Assembly (NCBI GenBank): GCA_050953445.1
Contig: JBMNMS010000001.1
Coordinates: 186,001-250,000, forward strand
Length of the DNA stretch: 64,000 bases
From: JBMNMS01 sp050953445
Lineage (GTDB): Bacteria > Bacillota > Clostridia > Peptostreptococcales > Anaerovoracaceae
Direction of reading: 5' to 3'
In this document: one piece after another, positions 51,751-61,983 of the stretch
Position numbering within the stretch: position 1 is the stretch's first letter
Layout: each line of letters begins with the position of its first letter
Notes under the pieces: generated by a model
Seen by the model: the letters and a program-made list of their open reading frames with translations, nothing else
What the model was told of the DNA's origin: nothing
Databases searched by the model: none
Made by a program: the position numbers and the translations under genes

Positions 51751-53595
51751 ATGAGCGATTACACCATCGCCCTGGCGGGAAATCCCAATGTGGGAAAATC
51801 TACGGTCTTTAACGCCTTGACGGGGCTTAAGCAACATACAGGCAACTGGCCTGGAAAAACCGTTGAACGGGCCATAGGCAGGTATGCCCACAAGGGAAAA
51901 TTTTATAACCTTGTGGATTTGCCCGGTACCTATTCCCTATCCGGGTCTTCCGCTGAGGAAGAGATAGCCGGAGAATATATACGGAACAACAAAGAGGATT
52001 TAATAGTGGTAGTAGCTGATGCCACCTGCCTTGAACGCAACCTCAATTTGGTACTTCAAATACTTGCTCTGACCTCCAGGGTAGTTCTCTGTGTCAATCT
52101 TTTAGATGAGGCCAAGAAAAAGAGAATCAAAATAGACCTGGATAAACTATCGCAAGAGTTAAAAATCCCAGTTGTGGGAGTGGTTGCACGTATAGGCAAA
52201 AATTTAGAAACCTTAAAGGATGTTATCCAAACAAGCTGCGAGACTTCCCATACCAATGTTAATTCAAAAGATACAGATATTTTCACTGAGTCCTTTGCTC
52301 AATCCACTATTAAAAGGGCACAAGAAGTATATCATCGCTGTGTCACACTTGAGGTAAAAGACTATAATTACAGGGATCGCAAGTTAGATCGAATATTAAC
52401 CTCGCGCACTTTAGGCTTTCCTATAATGATATTAATGTTAGCTATTATCTTCTGGATAACCCTCCAAGGATCCAATTATCCCTCAGAGGCTCTCGCCATA
52501 TTTTTTAACAGCTTAGAAGTGAAGCTTTATGATTTAGCCGTTGCTGCCGATTTTCCCTACTGGATTCGGGAACCATTGATCCATGGTGTTTTCGCTACCA
52601 TAGGATGGGTTGTGTCAGTGATGCTACCACCTATGGCTATCTTCTTTCCGCTATTCACACTTTTAGAGGATTCAGGTTATCTGCCTCGTGTAGCCTTCAA
52701 CATGGATCGCTTTTTTCAAAAAGCCTGTGCTCATGGCAAGCAGATGTTAACGATGTGCATGAGTTTTGGATGTAATGTTTGCGGCATTGTCGGATGTCGC
52801 ATCATCGATTCTCCCAGGGAACGGCTCATAGCCATACTTACAAATAATTTCATACCGTGCAACGGTCGTTTCCCCACATTAATAGCAATAATAACCATGT
52901 TTATGACCGGTGTGATGATTTCACCCTGGCGAGGAATTGCCTCTGCGGCAATCCTCACAGCAGTAATATTGATAGGCATCCTTTTTTCCTTATTGCTATC
53001 GAGAATCTTATCTAAGACCATGCTAAAAGGAATACCTTCTTCATTTGCTTTGGAGCTCCCACCCTATCGCAGGCCACAGATTATAAAGGTCATTATCAGA
53101 TCCATAAGGGATCGCACAGTTTTCGTGCTGGGTCGTGCGGTCATGGTAGCAGCCCCATCCGGACTTCTAATTTGGATTCTTGCAAATAATACCGTTGGAA
53201 ACAAAAGTCTTTTGGCCTACTGCACAGACTTTTTAGATCCTTTTGCACAATTATTCAGTATGGATGGTGTTATCCTAATGGCATTCATCCTTGGATTCCC
53301 GGCAAACGAAATCATCTTTCCCATAATAATCATGACCTATTTAGCAACAGGCAATCTGGTGGATATGGAAACCGCCCAATTAAGAACTCTACTCATCGAT
53401 AACGGGTGGAATATGGCCACCGCAATATGTACCATGCTTTTCTCCTTAATGCATTTTCCATGCGGTACCACATGCCTCACCATAAAAAAAGAAACGGGAA
53501 GCGTGAAATGGACAGCATTAGCTTTTATCATCCCTACCGCCACAGGTCTAAGCCTATGTTTTGCAATCACCCAATTCGTAAATCTATTTCAATAA
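51751..53595 (+). CDS. feoB: Ferrous iron transporter FeoB
   Basis: 614 aa from the ATG at 51751 (AGGAAGGG upstream). An N-terminal G-protein domain: G1 GNPNVGKSTVF, G3 VDLPGTYSLSG and G4-type NLLDEAKKK. A GDI-like helical part precedes about eight transmembrane segments containing the two Gate motifs (SFGCNVCGIVGCR with FIPCNGRFPTLIAI, and the second near LMHFPCGTTCLTIKKETGS). The conserved Cys residues of the membrane core are present. It takes up Fe2+ under anaerobic conditions. Confidence 0.95.
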   Translation: MSDYTIALAGNPNVGKSTVFNALTGLKQHTGNWPGKTVERAIGRYAHKGKFYNLVDLPGTYSLSGSSAEEEIAGEYIRNNKEDLIVVVADATCLERNLNLVLQILALTSRVVLCVNLLDEAKKKRIKIDLDKLSQELKIPVVGVVARIGKNLETLKDVIQTSCETSHTNVNSKDTDIFTESFAQSTIKRAQEVYHRCVTLEVKDYNYRDRKLDRILTSRTLGFPIMILMLAIIFWITLQGSNYPSEALAIFFNSLEVKLYDLAVAADFPYWIREPLIHGVFATIGWVVSVMLPPMAIFFPLFTLLEDSGYLPRVAFNMDRFFQKACAHGKQMLTMCMSFGCNVCGIVGCRIIDSPRERLIAILTNNFIPCNGRFPTLIAIITMFMTGVMISPWRGIASAAILTAVILIGILFSLLLSRILSKTMLKGIPSSFALELPPYRRPQIIKVIIRSIRDRTVFVLGRAVMVAAPSGLLIWILANNTVGNKSLLAYCTDFLDPFAQLFSMDGVILMAFILGFPANEIIFPIIIMTYLATGNLVDMETAQLRTLLIDNGWNMATAICTMLFSLMHFPCGTTCLTIKKETGSVKWTALAFIIPTATGLSLCFAITQFVNLFQ

Positions 53596-53631
53596 AGCCT
53601 TTTCAATATATTGTACCAGGGAAAAATCCAC

Positions 53632-53660
53632 TTGACATTGCAATAATCTAATGGTAACAT
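53632..53660 (+). promoter_or_regulatory. Promoter of the five-tRNA operon
   Basis: TTGACA (53632-53637), 17-base spacer, TAACAT (53655-53660). Ends 35 bases before the first tRNA. Confidence 0.65.
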
Positions 53661-53694
53661 CTTTGTTGCAGCACAATGACAATTGTCGATGCAA

Positions 53695-53771
53695 GGCGGT
53701 GTAGCTTAGTTGGTTAGAGCGTCCGGTTCATACCCGGAAGGTCGGTGGTTCGACTCCACTCGCCGCTACCA
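53695..53771 (+). tRNA. tRNA-Met (CAT), elongator
   Basis: 77 nt with encoded CCA. Acceptor GGCGGTG pairs with CGCCGCT; no C1-A72 mismatch and no GGG/CCC anticodon stem, so it is the elongator (the initiator is at 16534). Anticodon CAT in GGTTCATACCC. Confidence 0.95.
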
Positions 53772-53782
53772 TTTTCTTTTGC

Positions 53783-53859
53783 GGTCCGGTAGTTCAGTTG
53801 GTTAGAATGCCAGCCTGTCACGCTGGAGGTCGACGGTTCGAGCCCGTTCCGGATCGCCA
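53783..53859 (+). tRNA. tRNA-Asp (GTC)
   Basis: 77 nt with CCA. Acceptor GGTCCGG / CCGGATC, discriminator G, anticodon GTC in CCTGTCACG. Confidence 0.95.
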
Positions 53860-53867
53860 TTTTTTAT

Positions 53868-53944
53868 GGTGGGTATAGTCAAGTGGTTAAGACACAGGGT
53901 TGTGGCTCCTGCATTCGTGGGTTCGAATCCCATTACCCACCCCA
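53868..53944 (+). tRNA. tRNA-His (GTG)
   Basis: 77 nt including the extra 5' G (G-1) facing discriminator C73, a hallmark of tRNA-His. Acceptor GTGGGTA / TACCCAC, anticodon GTG in TTGTGGC, encoded CCA. Confidence 0.95.
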
Positions 53945-53955
53945 TATTTTAACAT

Positions 53956-54030
53956 TGGGGTATGGCCAAGCGGTAAGGCAACGGATTCTGATTCCGTCAT
54001 TCGCAGGTTCGAATCCTGCTACCCTAGCCA
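53956..54030 (+). tRNA. tRNA-Gln (CTG)
   Basis: 75 nt with CCA. Acceptor TGGGGTA / TACCCTA, anticodon loop TTCTGAT gives CTG. The TTG-anticodon Gln isoacceptor is not in this window. Confidence 0.93.
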
Positions 54031-54113
54031 ATTTTATTGCCATGTACAAAAAGTTTTCGGCCGGCGGATAAGAATATCTTATCCCCATGGATGTGCCAAT
54101 ATGGCACAAACAG

Positions 54114-54188
<75 letters not shown>

Positions 54189-54190
54189 AG

Positions 54191-54232
54191 AAAAGCCTGT
54201 ACTTTCAATAGTTACAGGCTTTATTTGTTTTT
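54191..54232 (+). terminator. Terminator of the tRNA operon
   Basis: 10-bp stem AAAGCCTGTA / TACAGGCTTT followed by ATTTGTTTTT. The 54233-54505 stretch that follows is AT-rich and holds no gene that I can support. Confidence 0.8.
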
Positions 54233-54505
54233 GGATATCAAGTCTCACCGGGTTAATAATTATAGCAACGTTATGCCCACAGTGAAAACTTCTCATATCC
54301 CAGGCTTGATATTAAATTATGCAATGATTTTTGGATTGCAATCATCAAATTCACTTCTTCGATATACCTATTTAACGAATTATGATATCGTATACCATTT
54401 ATAGTTGTCTTTCTTTTATAATCGCCGGCAATCTTCCCCCTCCTCTCCCTTTTCTCCAGGTTATACTGTTGAAATTTAGCCATAGATGGTGTATATTTGG
54501 AACAG

Positions 54506-54530
54506 TGGAAAAGAAAATGTTAATTTTCCA
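54506..54530. promoter_or_regulatory. Inverted repeat upstream of the NRPS gene, candidate operator
   Basis: TGGAAAA (54506-54512) and TTTTCCA (54524-54530) form a perfect 7-bp dyad with 11-base spacing, 71 bases before the start codon. A TAGAAT hexamer lies at about 54563 without a clear -35, which would suit an activator-dependent promoter. Confidence 0.3.
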
Positions 54531-54600
54531 TCAATCATGCTATGCCGATAAGAACGTATGAATAGAATAGTTGTCTACATACAAAGGTGGATATTTGGAC

Positions 54601-57600
54601 ATGGTAAAAAATAACGAATTCTTCCCGCTATCATTGAACCAACTAAACATATGGAATTTAGAGCTAACCTTCCCAGGTACCTCTATCAATAATATAAGTA
54701 CAACCATCCGTATCAGGGGTAGAATTGATCTTCCCCTACTTCAAAAAAGTATTGACCGTGTTGTGGCATCGGATGGTTCCCTGCGAACCCGCATAACCTT
54801 GGTAAACAACCGGCCCAAGCAGTATCACCACGCATATTGTCAGGAAACCTTCCCCGTCTTCGATTTTTCACTTTCCGGGGAAGAAAGCCTTTCTCATTGG
54901 GAAAACATAGTAAGCCGTGAACCATTACCCATTATGGACTCCCCATTGTTTCGTTTTTACCTGTTTAAACTGGGCGAGCAGGAAGGCGGCGTTTTGGTAA
55001 AGGTTCATCACATCATATCCGATGGTTGGTCCCAGGTGCAATTATGTAACAAAATAGGGAATACCTATTTAAATATGTTATCCGGAATAGAAGATCAACT
55101 GGAAGCTGCACCCAGCTATAGGCTCCATGTGGAAAATGAGCGCGCATACCTTTCCTCCCCTGCCTTTGAAAAGGATTCTGTATTTTGGAAAAAGGCGGTT
55201 TCAGACATGGGAGATCCGGCATCTTTAAAGAAACCGAAAAGTGCCTCACTAAGCCCTGTAGGCCAACGCAAAACCTTTGAATTTTCAGAAATACTCAATC
55301 ATAAAATACATAAATTCTGCATGGATAATCGGGTGGCACCTTTTTCCGTTTTCTATATGGCTTTGGCAATCTATCTCAAAAGAATGGGGGGATCTGATAG
55401 ATTTAACATCGGTGTACCTATTTTTAATCGTACCAATTTAGTTGCCCGGCAGACTACGGGCATGTTCGTAAGCACATTGCCTTTTTTTAACCGCATTGAT
55501 GAAAATCAAACCATCGAAGAATTCAATCAACTTCTGACGGAAGAATGGTACGAACTCCTTAGACACCAAAAATACCCCTTTAAAGACATTTGGGAATTAG
55601 CTCGAGAGGCCCGTCCCGATTTGGATCGTCTATTCCATATTTCCCTATCCTATCAGGATACAAAGATACTGAAAAGCCCTGAAGCTTCCGTACTCTTTTC
55701 AGGTCAATGGCATTATAGCGGATATCAATCAGAGCAGCTTTGCATACATCTTAGCAATCTGGAAGATCACAGGCGCTATAGCGTATCCTACGGTTACCTG
55801 ACCCAGCTCTTCTCCGAAGAAGAAATAAACAGATTCCACCAGTATTTGTGCAATATACTGAGCGAAGCACTTTTGTACCCCAACCGTCCAATCTATCAGA
55901 TTCCAATTTTGGGAAAAGAAGAGCAGGAAAAGGTTCTCTACACCTTTAACAGGACTGCAAAACCCCTATACGAAAAAAATTTGTATAATATGTTTTCAGC
56001 CACCGTTTCCGAAAACCCTAAAAAAGTAGCCATTATCCAGGATGGCGAACGCATAACGTACAATGATTTGAATAGGGCTGCCATCCCCTATTCATCCTTT
56101 CTTACCGGTCTCTTCCCTAACGGTGGTCAGCTAATTGCAATAATGCTACCTCGTGGGGCGGAACTCTTAAAGTCCATGATTGCTGCAATAAGATCCGGCA
56201 ATGCCTGGGTTTTGCTCCCTCCCCAGCTCCCGGAAAAAAGGATTGTTGAAATATTAAAACAAAGCCGGGCTGCTGCACTGATTACCGATGAAAAAACCCT
56301 GTCCGCTCAACCCATTTTCCCGGAAAACATTGAAATAATAAAGGTTGATAAATTAGTCGCAATAGAAGGAGAAGATTACTTTCCCCCTATAAAAGGAGAA
56401 CCGGAGTCCCTTGCATATGTAGTATACACCTCGGGGAGCACCGGTCTACCTAAGGGGGCAGAGATATCACAACGGAGTCTGCTTAATCTGGCGAAGGCCA
56501 TGGCCCCCCTTTACAGCCAGCGAGCAATACTATCCATATGCAATACGGGTTTTGATGCCTTTCTCTTAGAAAGCATCGTGGCACTTTTAAACGGCAAAAC
56601 CATAGTAATTGTAAACTCTAAGGATGAGGAGGATCCACGCCGCCTGTCCCAGCTAATACTTAACCATGGTGTGGGCTTTATGGCTACCACACCCTCAAGA
56701 CTTTCTGCATATTTGAATTCCCCTGAGTTTATCGATGCAATCCGCCACTTAGATGTCATCATTTGCGGCGGCGAACATTTTAACGGTGAGCTCCTGCAAC
56801 GCCTTAAAACTTATACATCCGCCCGTATCTACAATCAATATGGTCCTTCAGAAACGACGGTTGCTGTAAGTTACCAGCTATTAAACCATTGTCATAGGAT
56901 TACCGTTGGCCGTCCTATGGATAACTGTCGAATGTATGTGCTGGATCAACATTTGCAACCCCTGCCCATTGGAACCTATGGAAATCTATACATAGGTGGG
57001 GTATGCGTGGGAAAGGGTTATAGGAATTCACCCCAGCTTACATCGGAACACTATATGGATAATCCCTTTGAGCCCGGAGAACTTCTTTACAATTCAGGGG
57101 ATATCGCCTGTTGGACAGAAAATGGTGAAATCCTCCTCTCCGGCAGGAAAGATCACCAGATAAAGCTGCGGGGTTTGAGGGTGGAACCCGAAGAAATTTC
57201 TTCTTACCTGGCTTCCCATCCGGCGGTGAAGGAATCCTATACTAAGGTTATCAATAGCCGGGGGCAGAATATTATAATGGCCTATTTTACGGCGGATTCC
57301 CAAATTCCCACCATAACCCTTCTGTCATACCTGGCCGACTATATCCCCAACTACATGATCCCTTCATATATACAGCAGGTTCCTTACCTGCCCCTCACCC
57401 CTAACGGGAAGATCGATGAAGACCTTCTCCCCGGCCCCCCTAAAGAAACGGAATACAGCGGGATTTTAAGCCGCCACCAGGAAGGGATTCTCTCTGTATT
57501 TAAAAGGGTTTTAAATAATCCCTCCATGACTGCTAATGCAGATTATTTCCTTTATGGGGGCAATTCTTTAAATGCCATGGAAACCATCGCCATCTTGGAA

Positions 57601-60600
57601 AAACAGTTCAACAAAAGATTGAAGGTTTCCGATTTGTATGCATGCAGAACCGCATTAAACCTGGCAGAACATCTTCAATCTTCCGAAAAAGCACACCCGG
57701 CGGAAAGCTGCTCCATATTGCCCGAACCGATTCTGCCTGCGCCTAAACAAAATAGCTACCCTTTAACACCATCCCAGGAAAGCATCTACTTCCAAACCAT
57801 GATCGACAAAAGCAGCCTAACCTACAATATGCCGGGGGCCTTGCGTTTCACCAAAGCTCCCGACATAAAACGTCTCACCCAGGCTTTTAAAGAGCTAATC
57901 GAAGTCGAGGAAGTGCTGCGAACATCTTTCATTGTAGAAAAGGGGCGGATTGAACAAAGGATTACTGAAAATGTGGAGTTTAACATCCCCATTTTACAAG
58001 CCTCCTCTTTTGAAGATGCCACTGGCCTCTTTATTGCCCCCTTTGACCTTCAATCTCCACCTCTGTTAAGGGCAGCCCTATGGCAGGAGCCGGAAGGCAA
58101 TTGGATTCTTTTCATGGACATCCATCACATAATTTGCGATGGTCTCAGCACACCTTTGCTTCTTAAACGTCTTAATCTGCTATATGGTGGAGGGGACTTA
58201 GCCTTTCCATCTCTGCATTTCAAAGACTATTCATATATGATCAGTCAAAGAGATGAAGAGATTAAATCCCAAAGTAAGAACTACTGGAAGCAGATACTCC
58301 TTCCCTTACCCGCCCCCCTCTCCCTTCCTACCGATATGCAAAGGGTTGAAGGGCCTGATTACAAGGGAAAACATATGGATATAATTCTGGATCCCCATCT
58401 ATCTAAACAATGCGATGACTATTGCAGGCTTAACGATTTGTCTCCTTTTGTGCTTTTTTCAGCTGCCCTGGGTCTGCTCCTGTCAAAGCTGACGGATCGG
58501 GAGGATTTTATATTGGGAACACCTGTATCCGTTCGCAACAGACCCCAGTTATATGAGATATGCGGATTATTCATCAACACCCTCCCCCTACGACTTCGAC
58601 CCGAAAAAAAGCTATCCTGGAAAACCTATGTTCACAATGTAAAAAATAGTGTAGTGGAGTTGTTAGATCATCAGGATTTATTTCTTGAGGAGATAATCGC
58701 CCATCTTGGTCTATCTCGCACAGCGGGTAAAAACCCCCTATATCAAATTCTTTTCTCCATGCGCCCCCTTGACACCGATTCCTTCACCATCGATGGAAAC
58801 CAGATGGATTATATGCCAATACACACAGGCACATCCAAGTTAGACTTGAGCGTGGAAGTTTCGAAGAAAAGAGATTGCTACTCTTTGAATTTTGAATATG
58901 CAACAGACTCCTTTGAAGGAGAAACCATCGCCTTATTAGGACGCTCTTTTGAAACAATCCTCCGTACGGCCCTAAAAAAAGATGATATGAACCTGTCCGA
59001 TATTTCCGCCATTTCCCCCCGGGATAAGATTAACCTTATTGAAAACCCGTTGATGATACACACGCCTTTTTTAAACATAACCATAGACAAAATGCTGGAT
59101 CAATCTGCCGCTTTTCATCCCGATTCCCCTGCAATTATATTCCACAATCAAACCATGACCTTCGCCGAGTTAGAGATGCGTGCCGAAGATTTTGCAGGAC
59201 TTATTACAGAAGCAGGGGCTAAACCGGGAGACAATATAGCCCTGATGATGAAAAGGGGTCCGGATCTTATAGCCTCCATGTGGGGAATCATGAAGACCGG
59301 CTGTGCCTATGTGCCCATGCTGCCCTCACACCCTCAGCAACGGTTGAAATACATGATGGAAATTGCCGATATAAAAATCCTGCTTTGTGATGAGGAATCT
59401 AAATCCCAGCTTCCGCAAGGCCTGCCCTGCCCCATACTCCTGGCCAGGGAAAACTGCCCCCGTTTCCATGCGCCTATCAATAGAAGCAGCCACGATATCA
59501 TTCACATACTATTTACATCGGGGACTACGGGTCAGCCAAAAGGTGTGAGCATAAACCATCGTTCCATTGCAAACCTGATTTCATCAATGCGTGAATATCT
59601 CCTTCCCGTTTCCGGTAACATACTTTGCACCACCAACATAGTTTTTGACACGATTATTACAGAGACTCTGATACCATTAGTCTTAGGAAAAACCGTGGTT
59701 TTAGCGGATGAAGAAGAAATGATGCTGCCCTGGAAGATAGCCGAATTGATTCAAAAAAACAATATTAAGATGATTCAAATGACACCTTCCAGGCTGCAAA
59801 TGTGCCTTGCCAACGATGCCTTCCCCCCTGCCTTAAAGGGTCTTGACTTGATCCTCCTTGCAGGTGAGGTTTTAAGCAATCAGCTCCTTAATAGGTTAAA
59901 AGCTGCCTCCTCCGCATCAATTCTAAATGCCTACGGTCCTGCCGAGGCATCCGTATATGTGACCGCCGGCTATGTTCACGATAAAAATAATGTGTCCTTA
60001 GGGAAACCCTTAAATAATTGTCGAATCTATGTTCTGGATCAGGATCTGAAACAGACTATGCCTACATCCGTAGGTGAAATCTGGATTTCCGGTGAATGCC
60101 TTTCCAACGGATACATAGGGTGCCAACATCTTACAGATGAAAACTTCTTGCCCGATCCATTTTTTCCGGATGCACTTATGTATCGAAGCGGTGATCTGGG
60201 GAGAATGCGTTGGGATGGTTCCCTGTCGTTTTTTGGAAGGAGGGATCATCAGATCAAGCTTAACGGCCAACGCATTGAGTTAGATGAAATAAACGGCGCA
60301 ATTCAAACCTTCTCCCCCATCGCTGAATCTGCAGTAATTCCGGTGACATCCATGGACGGAACCATGTATCTTCGCGCCTATATCGTCGCTAAAGAACAAA
60401 AGGAAAGAATTTCACCTAACAGCGTAAGATCTCACCTATTACAGCTACTTCCGGATTACATGATACCCGGGGAAGTCATACAGCTAGAAAAAATGCCTTA
60501 TACGGCAAGCCACAAAATTGACCGCAAAGCACTGGAGTCCTACACACAGTCATGTGCTGAAGTCACACAATCGAAGAAAGAACGGGAGATGGATCTGAAT

Positions 60601-61983
60601 TCCCTTTTGATTTCAATATGGAGTTCAGCCCTTCATCGGGAGGACATAGATCAGAATATTTCATTCTTTGAACAGGGAGGAACATCCCTTGCGGCCCTTT
60701 GCACCCTGGGAGAATATCATAACAATGGGCTCACCCTTTCCCTCTCTGAATTCTACGCCAACCCCACCATCTCCTCCCAGCTGCCTCTTTTTGAAAAAAC
60801 TATCAGTTCAGAGGAGAGGGGAACAACTGCTAACCGTATCCACCCTCAATTCCCACGATACGTTCCTTCCCTTAGGGAAAAGTGGGGTCGCAAATCCGGC
60901 GATATTCTAATCACCGGATCCACAGGTTTTTTAGGCGCCCATCTTATTAAGTCGCTTCTTGACAGAGAAGAGGCATTTATTCATTGCATAGTAAGAGATG
61001 GAAACCTTGAACGATTGTTAAACATATTTAAATCATATTTTGGCGCAGACTGGGTAAAATCCCACCATCATGCAATTAAAGTGGTTCGCGGGGATCTAAG
61101 ACAGCCTTTCCTTGGTATGGAAAAATCGGAATATGATTTGCTGGTCAAAGAAATAAGCAGGATCTTCCACATGGCTGCCGATGTGCGCCACTATGCCCCT
61201 GCCAATGAAATGCATGCGGCAAATGTCTACGGAACCGCCAATATTGCAGACTTCGCTTTTAAAGCAGGAGCTGCCCTGTCCCATATATCCACCCTTAGCG
61301 TTTCAGGAAGTGTTCTTGTTGAAAATCCACAAGGCATAGCTTCCTTTTATGAAGAAGACTTTTTCATCGGGCAAAATTGGCAGGATAATATATATGTTAA
61401 AACAAAATTCCTTGCGGAAATGGAAATATATAAAAGAATTGAGGAAGGCCTTAATGCCCGCGTATTCAGAACAGGCAGGTTGGTAGGAAGGTCCTGTGAT
61501 GGCATGTTTCAGCTCAATCCCCACAACAACCTTTTTTTCAATATGGTCAAGGGAATGTTTATGCTGGGTGCAATACCATCTACAATGGCTAATACTTTAC
61601 TGGATCTCTCGGCGGTAGATGTCTGCGCCGATGCCATACTTGCATTGGAACGCTTTGAACACACTTCCTATCACATAGTAGCACCCGATTCTATTTCCCT
61701 TTTCGATGTGTCAAAAGCACTGAATCCACAGGTAACCATATTGGATCCCCAGCGGTTTAATGCACTTATCAAGGAGAAGACAAAAATGCTGGATACGGAT
61801 TCCATAGCGGTTCAGCTAAGTATATGGAATCATATAGGCCAGGATTCATCGAAGGTTCATCCAAATAGCCAACGCACACATTCCGATCTGCTAAGTCGTA
61901 GATTTGTGTGGCCAAAAACAAATGCAGTCCATTTACTAAAGGATTTTCTTCCATCACCGGAGGAAAGGGGGCTATACCTATGA
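54601..61983 (+). CDS. Dimodular nonribosomal peptide synthetase with terminal reductase (C-A-T-C-A-T-R)
   Basis: 2460 aa from the ATG at 54601 (AAAGGTGG 10 bases upstream; a TTG at 54571 is weaker). Domains: C1 (~5-445, HHIISDG from His136), A1 (~460-945, YTSGSTGLPKG from 609, NQYGPSE, GRKDHQIKLRG, Lys937 in NGKID), T1 (GGNSL, Ser989), C2 (~1050-1480, HHIICDG from 1175), A2 (~1487-1980, FTSGTTGQPKG with Ser1640, NAYGPAE, Lys1972), T2 (GGTSL, Ser2029) and R (~2098-2450, ITGSTGFLGAH, Tyr2265-x3-Lys2269). The product should be a dipeptide released as an aldehyde by NAD(P)H; a leading C domain allows N-acylation. Specificity codes read by eye are DALAICQVAK (A1) and DTTQLAAVYK (A2), unassigned. 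No phosphopantetheinyl transferase is in the window. Confidence 0.95.
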   Translation: MVKNNEFFPLSLNQLNIWNLELTFPGTSINNISTTIRIRGRIDLPLLQKSIDRVVASDGSLRTRITLVNNRPKQYHHAYCQETFPVFDFSLSGEESLSHWENIVSREPLPIMDSPLFRFYLFKLGEQEGGVLVKVHHIISDGWSQVQLCNKIGNTYLNMLSGIEDQLEAAPSYRLHVENERAYLSSPAFEKDSVFWKKAVSDMGDPASLKKPKSASLSPVGQRKTFEFSEILNHKIHKFCMDNRVAPFSVFYMALAIYLKRMGGSDRFNIGVPIFNRTNLVARQTTGMFVSTLPFFNRIDENQTIEEFNQLLTEEWYELLRHQKYPFKDIWELAREARPDLDRLFHISLSYQDTKILKSPEASVLFSGQWHYSGYQSEQLCIHLSNLEDHRRYSVSYGYLTQLFSEEEINRFHQYLCNILSEALLYPNRPIYQIPILGKEEQEKVLYTFNRTAKPLYEKNLYNMFSATVSENPKKVAIIQDGERITYNDLNRAAIPYSSFLTGLFPNGGQLIAIMLPRGAELLKSMIAAIRSGNAWVLLPPQLPEKRIVEILKQSRAAALITDEKTLSAQPIFPENIEIIKVDKLVAIEGEDYFPPIKGEPESLAYVVYTSGSTGLPKGAEISQRSLLNLAKAMAPLYSQRAILSICNTGFDAFLLESIVALLNGKTIVIVNSKDEEDPRRLSQLILNHGVGFMATTPSRLSAYLNSPEFIDAIRHLDVIICGGEHFNGELLQRLKTYTSARIYNQYGPSETTVAVSYQLLNHCHRITVGRPMDNCRMYVLDQHLQPLPIGTYGNLYIGGVCVGKGYRNSPQLTSEHYMDNPFEPGELLYNSGDIACWTENGEILLSGRKDHQIKLRGLRVEPEEISSYLASHPAVKESYTKVINSRGQNIIMAYFTADSQIPTITLLSYLADYIPNYMIPSYIQQVPYLPLTPNGKIDEDLLPGPPKETEYSGILSRHQEGILSVFKRVLNNPSMTANADYFLYGGNSLNAMETIAILEKQFNKRLKVSDLYACRTALNLAEHLQSSEKAHPAESCSILPEPILPAPKQNSYPLTPSQESIYFQTMIDKSSLTYNMPGALRFTKAPDIKRLTQAFKELIEVEEVLRTSFIVEKGRIEQRITENVEFNIPILQASSFEDATGLFIAPFDLQSPPLLRAALWQEPEGNWILFMDIHHIICDGLSTPLLLKRLNLLYGGGDLAFPSLHFKDYSYMISQRDEEIKSQSKNYWKQILLPLPAPLSLPTDMQRVEGPDYKGKHMDIILDPHLSKQCDDYCRLNDLSPFVLFSAALGLLLSKLTDREDFILGTPVSVRNRPQLYEICGLFINTLPLRLRPEKKLSWKTYVHNVKNSVVELLDHQDLFLEEIIAHLGLSRTAGKNPLYQILFSMRPLDTDSFTIDGNQMDYMPIHTGTSKLDLSVEVSKKRDCYSLNFEYATDSFEGETIALLGRSFETILRTALKKDDMNLSDISAISPRDKINLIENPLMIHTPFLNITIDKMLDQSAAFHPDSPAIIFHNQTMTFAELEMRAEDFAGLITEAGAKPGDNIALMMKRGPDLIASMWGIMKTGCAYVPMLPSHPQQRLKYMMEIADIKILLCDEESKSQLPQGLPCPILLARENCPRFHAPINRSSHDIIHILFTSGTTGQPKGVSINHRSIANLISSMREYLLPVSGNILCTTNIVFDTIITETLIPLVLGKTVVLADEEEMMLPWKIAELIQKNNIKMIQMTPSRLQMCLANDAFPPALKGLDLILLAGEVLSNQLLNRLKAASSASILNAYGPAEASVYVTAGYVHDKNNVSLGKPLNNCRIYVLDQDLKQTMPTSVGEIWISGECLSNGYIGCQHLTDENFLPDPFFPDALMYRSGDLGRMRWDGSLSFFGRRDHQIKLNGQRIELDEINGAIQTFSPIAESAVIPVTSMDGTMYLRAYIVAKEQKERISPNSVRSHLLQLLPDYMIPGEVIQLEKMPYTASHKIDRKALESYTQSCAEVTQSKKEREMDLNSLLISIWSSALHREDIDQNISFFEQGGTSLAALCTLGEYHNNGLTLSLSEFYANPTISSQLPLFEKTISSEERGTTANRIHPQFPRYVPSLREKWGRKSGDILITGSTGFLGAHLIKSLLDREEAFIHCIVRDGNLERLLNIFKSYFGADWVKSHHHAIKVVRGDLRQPFLGMEKSEYDLLVKEISRIFHMAADVRHYAPANEMHAANVYGTANIADFAFKAGAALSHISTLSVSGSVLVENPQGIASFYEEDFFIGQNWQDNIYVKTKFLAEMEIYKRIEEGLNARVFRTGRLVGRSCDGMFQLNPHNNLFFNMVKGMFMLGAIPSTMANTLLDLSAVDVCADAILALERFEHTSYHIVAPDSISLFDVSKALNPQVTILDPQRFNALIKEKTKMLDTDSIAVQLSIWNHIGQDSSKVHPNSQRTHSDLLSRRFVWPKTNAVHLLKDFLPSPEERGLYL

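Noticed and set aside
54271..54483. 70-codon frame on the minus strand between the tRNA operon and the NRPS gene
   Set aside because: No ribosome binding site before its ATG, highly basic start and no recognisable family; it might be a small Spo0E-like protein, but the SQxLD motif is absent.
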